Part shown: in pieces, positions 40,141 to 41,309 of the stretch | Position numbering within the stretch: position 1 is the stretch's first letter | Layout: the number at the start of each line of letters is the position of its first letter | Assembly (NCBI GenBank): GCA_944383295.1 | Contig: CALWOW010000017.1 | Span: 1 to 41,309 of the forward strand | DNA: 41,309 bases | Origin: an uncultured Clostridia bacterium | GTDB lineage: Bacteria; Bacillota; Clostridia; Christensenellales; UBA1242 | Direction: 5' to 3' | Translations under genes and position numbers: made by a program | Notes under the pieces: model-generated | What the model saw: only the letters and a program-made list of their open reading frames with translations | What the model was told of the DNA's origin: nothing | Databases searched by the model: none

Positions 40141-41309
40141 ATGCAAAAATCAAAAAAGTTTGTAATAGGATTTGTTGCCGTAATAGTCTTTATCGCTATG
40201 GTGACAGCAGGTATAGTTTTAAGCTATACAATTCCAAACAAATCTCAAAATGAAACAGCTAACGCTATTGTAGGTTCTGGATTAGGTTGGGCAAATAGTG
40301 ATACAAGTAGCGGTATATACTATATAAGGACCTCCTCGGATTTTAGTTCTTTTCGTACAGAAGTAAATACAAATGGTAATAAATTTGCAGGTTGTACGGT
40401 GTATTTAACTGCTAGTATTACAATTAATAGTTATGTTCCTGTTGGTATTGATACTACGAATTATTTTAGCGGAACATTTGATGGACAAGGGTTTACCTTG
40501 AATATTTCACACACTTCAAATTCTTCTTATGTATATTGGGGAATTTTTGGATATTCAAAAGGTTGCACAATCAAAAATGTAAAGTGCACTTCTTTAAGTA
40601 TGACATATTCGTATAACTCTTCCACGACTGCTAGTAGATATTTTGGATATGTTTTAGGTTATGGACAGGGTAATTTCACAATTCAAAATTGCGAAGCGGT
40701 GGTTAACAGAATTTATTCATCAAGAACACAGTACGGTAGTATGCACATAGGGGGATTAGTAGGTTATATTAGTGGTACTGTAAATATGACAGGGAACAAA
40801 GTTACCACTAAATACTCTTCAGGTAATGGTGATAGTATTTATGCTTATTCCTATTCAAAATTGACTACTTCTATGGCAACTGCAGGTGGAATAGCTGGGT
40901 ATCTAAATATAACGGGCAAGTCGTATTTTGAAGATAATACAGTCAATGTAAATACGGGTAGTATTTATGCTTACGGAAGTTATCATTCATCTTCATATAA
41001 ATGTGGTGGTGGCTCCGGCTCTCAAATAGGTATGTTATATGCAAGTAATTCAACTTATATAGAACTAAAAAATTTAAACACACAATTAAATTATCAAATA
41101 AAATGTTCGATGCCATCAGGTTCATATGCGTTAACTAATGGATATGGTGGCATGGTTGGTTATTTAAAAAACGCAAAATTAACAAATAGCACTATAACAA
41201 TTAATGCAAGTGGTACTACTCCGGGTGGTTGTTTAGTTGGTAACACCGAAGGTACTTGTACTATATCTAACAATAAAGTGTCTATTAATACCACTTCTCA
41301 ATCATTATC
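40141..41309 (+). CDS. 5' part of a large secreted repeat protein (runs off the window)
   Basis: An open frame from ATG 40141 (GGGG ribosome site) through the window edge; 389 complete codons with no stop. A signal peptide or N-terminal anchor (FVIGFVAVIVFIAMVTAGIVLSY truncated here to its core) is followed by Ser/Thr/Tyr/Asn/Gly-rich beta-repeats in which FDGQGFTL, WGIFGYSKGCTIKNV, IGGLVGYISGTVNMTGN, AGGIAGYLNI and YGGMVGYLKNAKLTNS recur. This is the GLUG-like pattern (GGLVGxxxx.I.N) of long extracellular adhesin-like proteins, which form beta-helices. Length, anchoring and C-terminal domains cannot be known from this window. Confidence 0.8.
   Translation, partial: MQKSKKFVIGFVAVIVFIAMVTAGIVLSYTIPNKSQNETANAIVGSGLGWANSDTSSGIYYIRTSSDFSSFRTEVNTNGNKFAGCTVYLTASITINSYVPVGIDTTNYFSGTFDGQGFTLNISHTSNSSYVYWGIFGYSKGCTIKNVKCTSLSMTYSYNSSTTASRYFGYVLGYGQGNFTIQNCEAVVNRIYSSRTQYGSMHIGGLVGYISGTVNMTGNKVTTKYSSGNGDSIYAYSYSKLTTSMATAGGIAGYLNITGKSYFEDNTVNVNTGSIYAYGSYHSSSYKCGGGSGSQIGMLYASNSTYIELKNLNTQLNYQIKCSMPSGSYALTNGYGGMVGYLKNAKLTNSTITINASGTTPGGCLVGNTEGTCTISNNKVSINTTSQSL

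Noticed and set aside
40141-41309. Diversity-generating retroelement target in the surface protein
   Set aside because: No reverse transcriptase or template repeat is visible; the protein is cut by the window edge.

Overview
The window is a low-GC (roughly one third G+C by eye), densely coded bacterial chromosome segment. Gene content and order point to Bacillota, most likely an uncultured gut-type member of the Clostridia. The evidence is a YhbY remnant upstream of rsfS-tsaE-tsaB, RNase J, a clostridial double-OB single-stranded-DNA-binding protein, a PdaB-like deacetylase, a TrmR/peptidase-U32 tRNA-modification pair, near-consensus sigma-A promoters and U-rich hairpin terminators. TAG, TAA and TGA are all used as stops. 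I saw no tRNA, rRNA, CRISPR array, transposase or integrase.

Layout. 1-8.7 kb: housekeeping and cell-wall genes. These are the yhbY 3' end, a membrane protein on the minus strand, an operon rsfS - tsaE - tsaB::rimI fusion - alpha/beta hydrolase - membrane-anchored murF, then ddl, a small HTH regulator (minus) and murG (minus). MurF, Ddl and MurG supply lipid II. 9.0-13.4 kb: a type IIA topoisomerase pair, probably topoisomerase IV. 13.6-16.7 kb: polysaccharide deacetylase, SSB-like protein and a BspA-type LRR protein. 16.9-18.7 kb: a decayed gene with two frameshifts and an amber stop, ending in 60-bp repeats. 18.8-22.4 kb: two minus-strand genes for secreted, C-terminally anchored proteins (beta-propeller-like plus SH3-like; double SH3-like) around a plus-strand HTH protein gene.

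22.5-34.0 kb: a compact plus-strand phage-derived cassette. It encodes a large terminase, a small-terminase-like protein, a zinc-ribbon protein, a P22-type portal, a scaffold-like protein, two tandem paralogous major capsid proteins, head-completion (gp4-like) and nozzle (gp10-like) proteins, a beta-rich protein, a coiled-coil protein and a holin. All reading frames are open. No integrase, replication, tape-measure, tail-spike or endolysin gene is visible, and ordinary chromosomal genes lie on both sides. Together with the neighbouring HTH gene, which has SOS-box-like sequences upstream, and the anchored SH3 proteins, this is the best candidate in the window for an undescribed system: a domesticated, podovirus-like capsid module, perhaps a gene-transfer-agent-like or bacteriocin-like particle. 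That role is inference.

34.4-41.3 kb: a host operon of two polytopic membrane proteins, RNase J, a TrmR-like methyltransferase and a U32-family protein, then the 5' part of a large secreted repeat protein that runs off the window.
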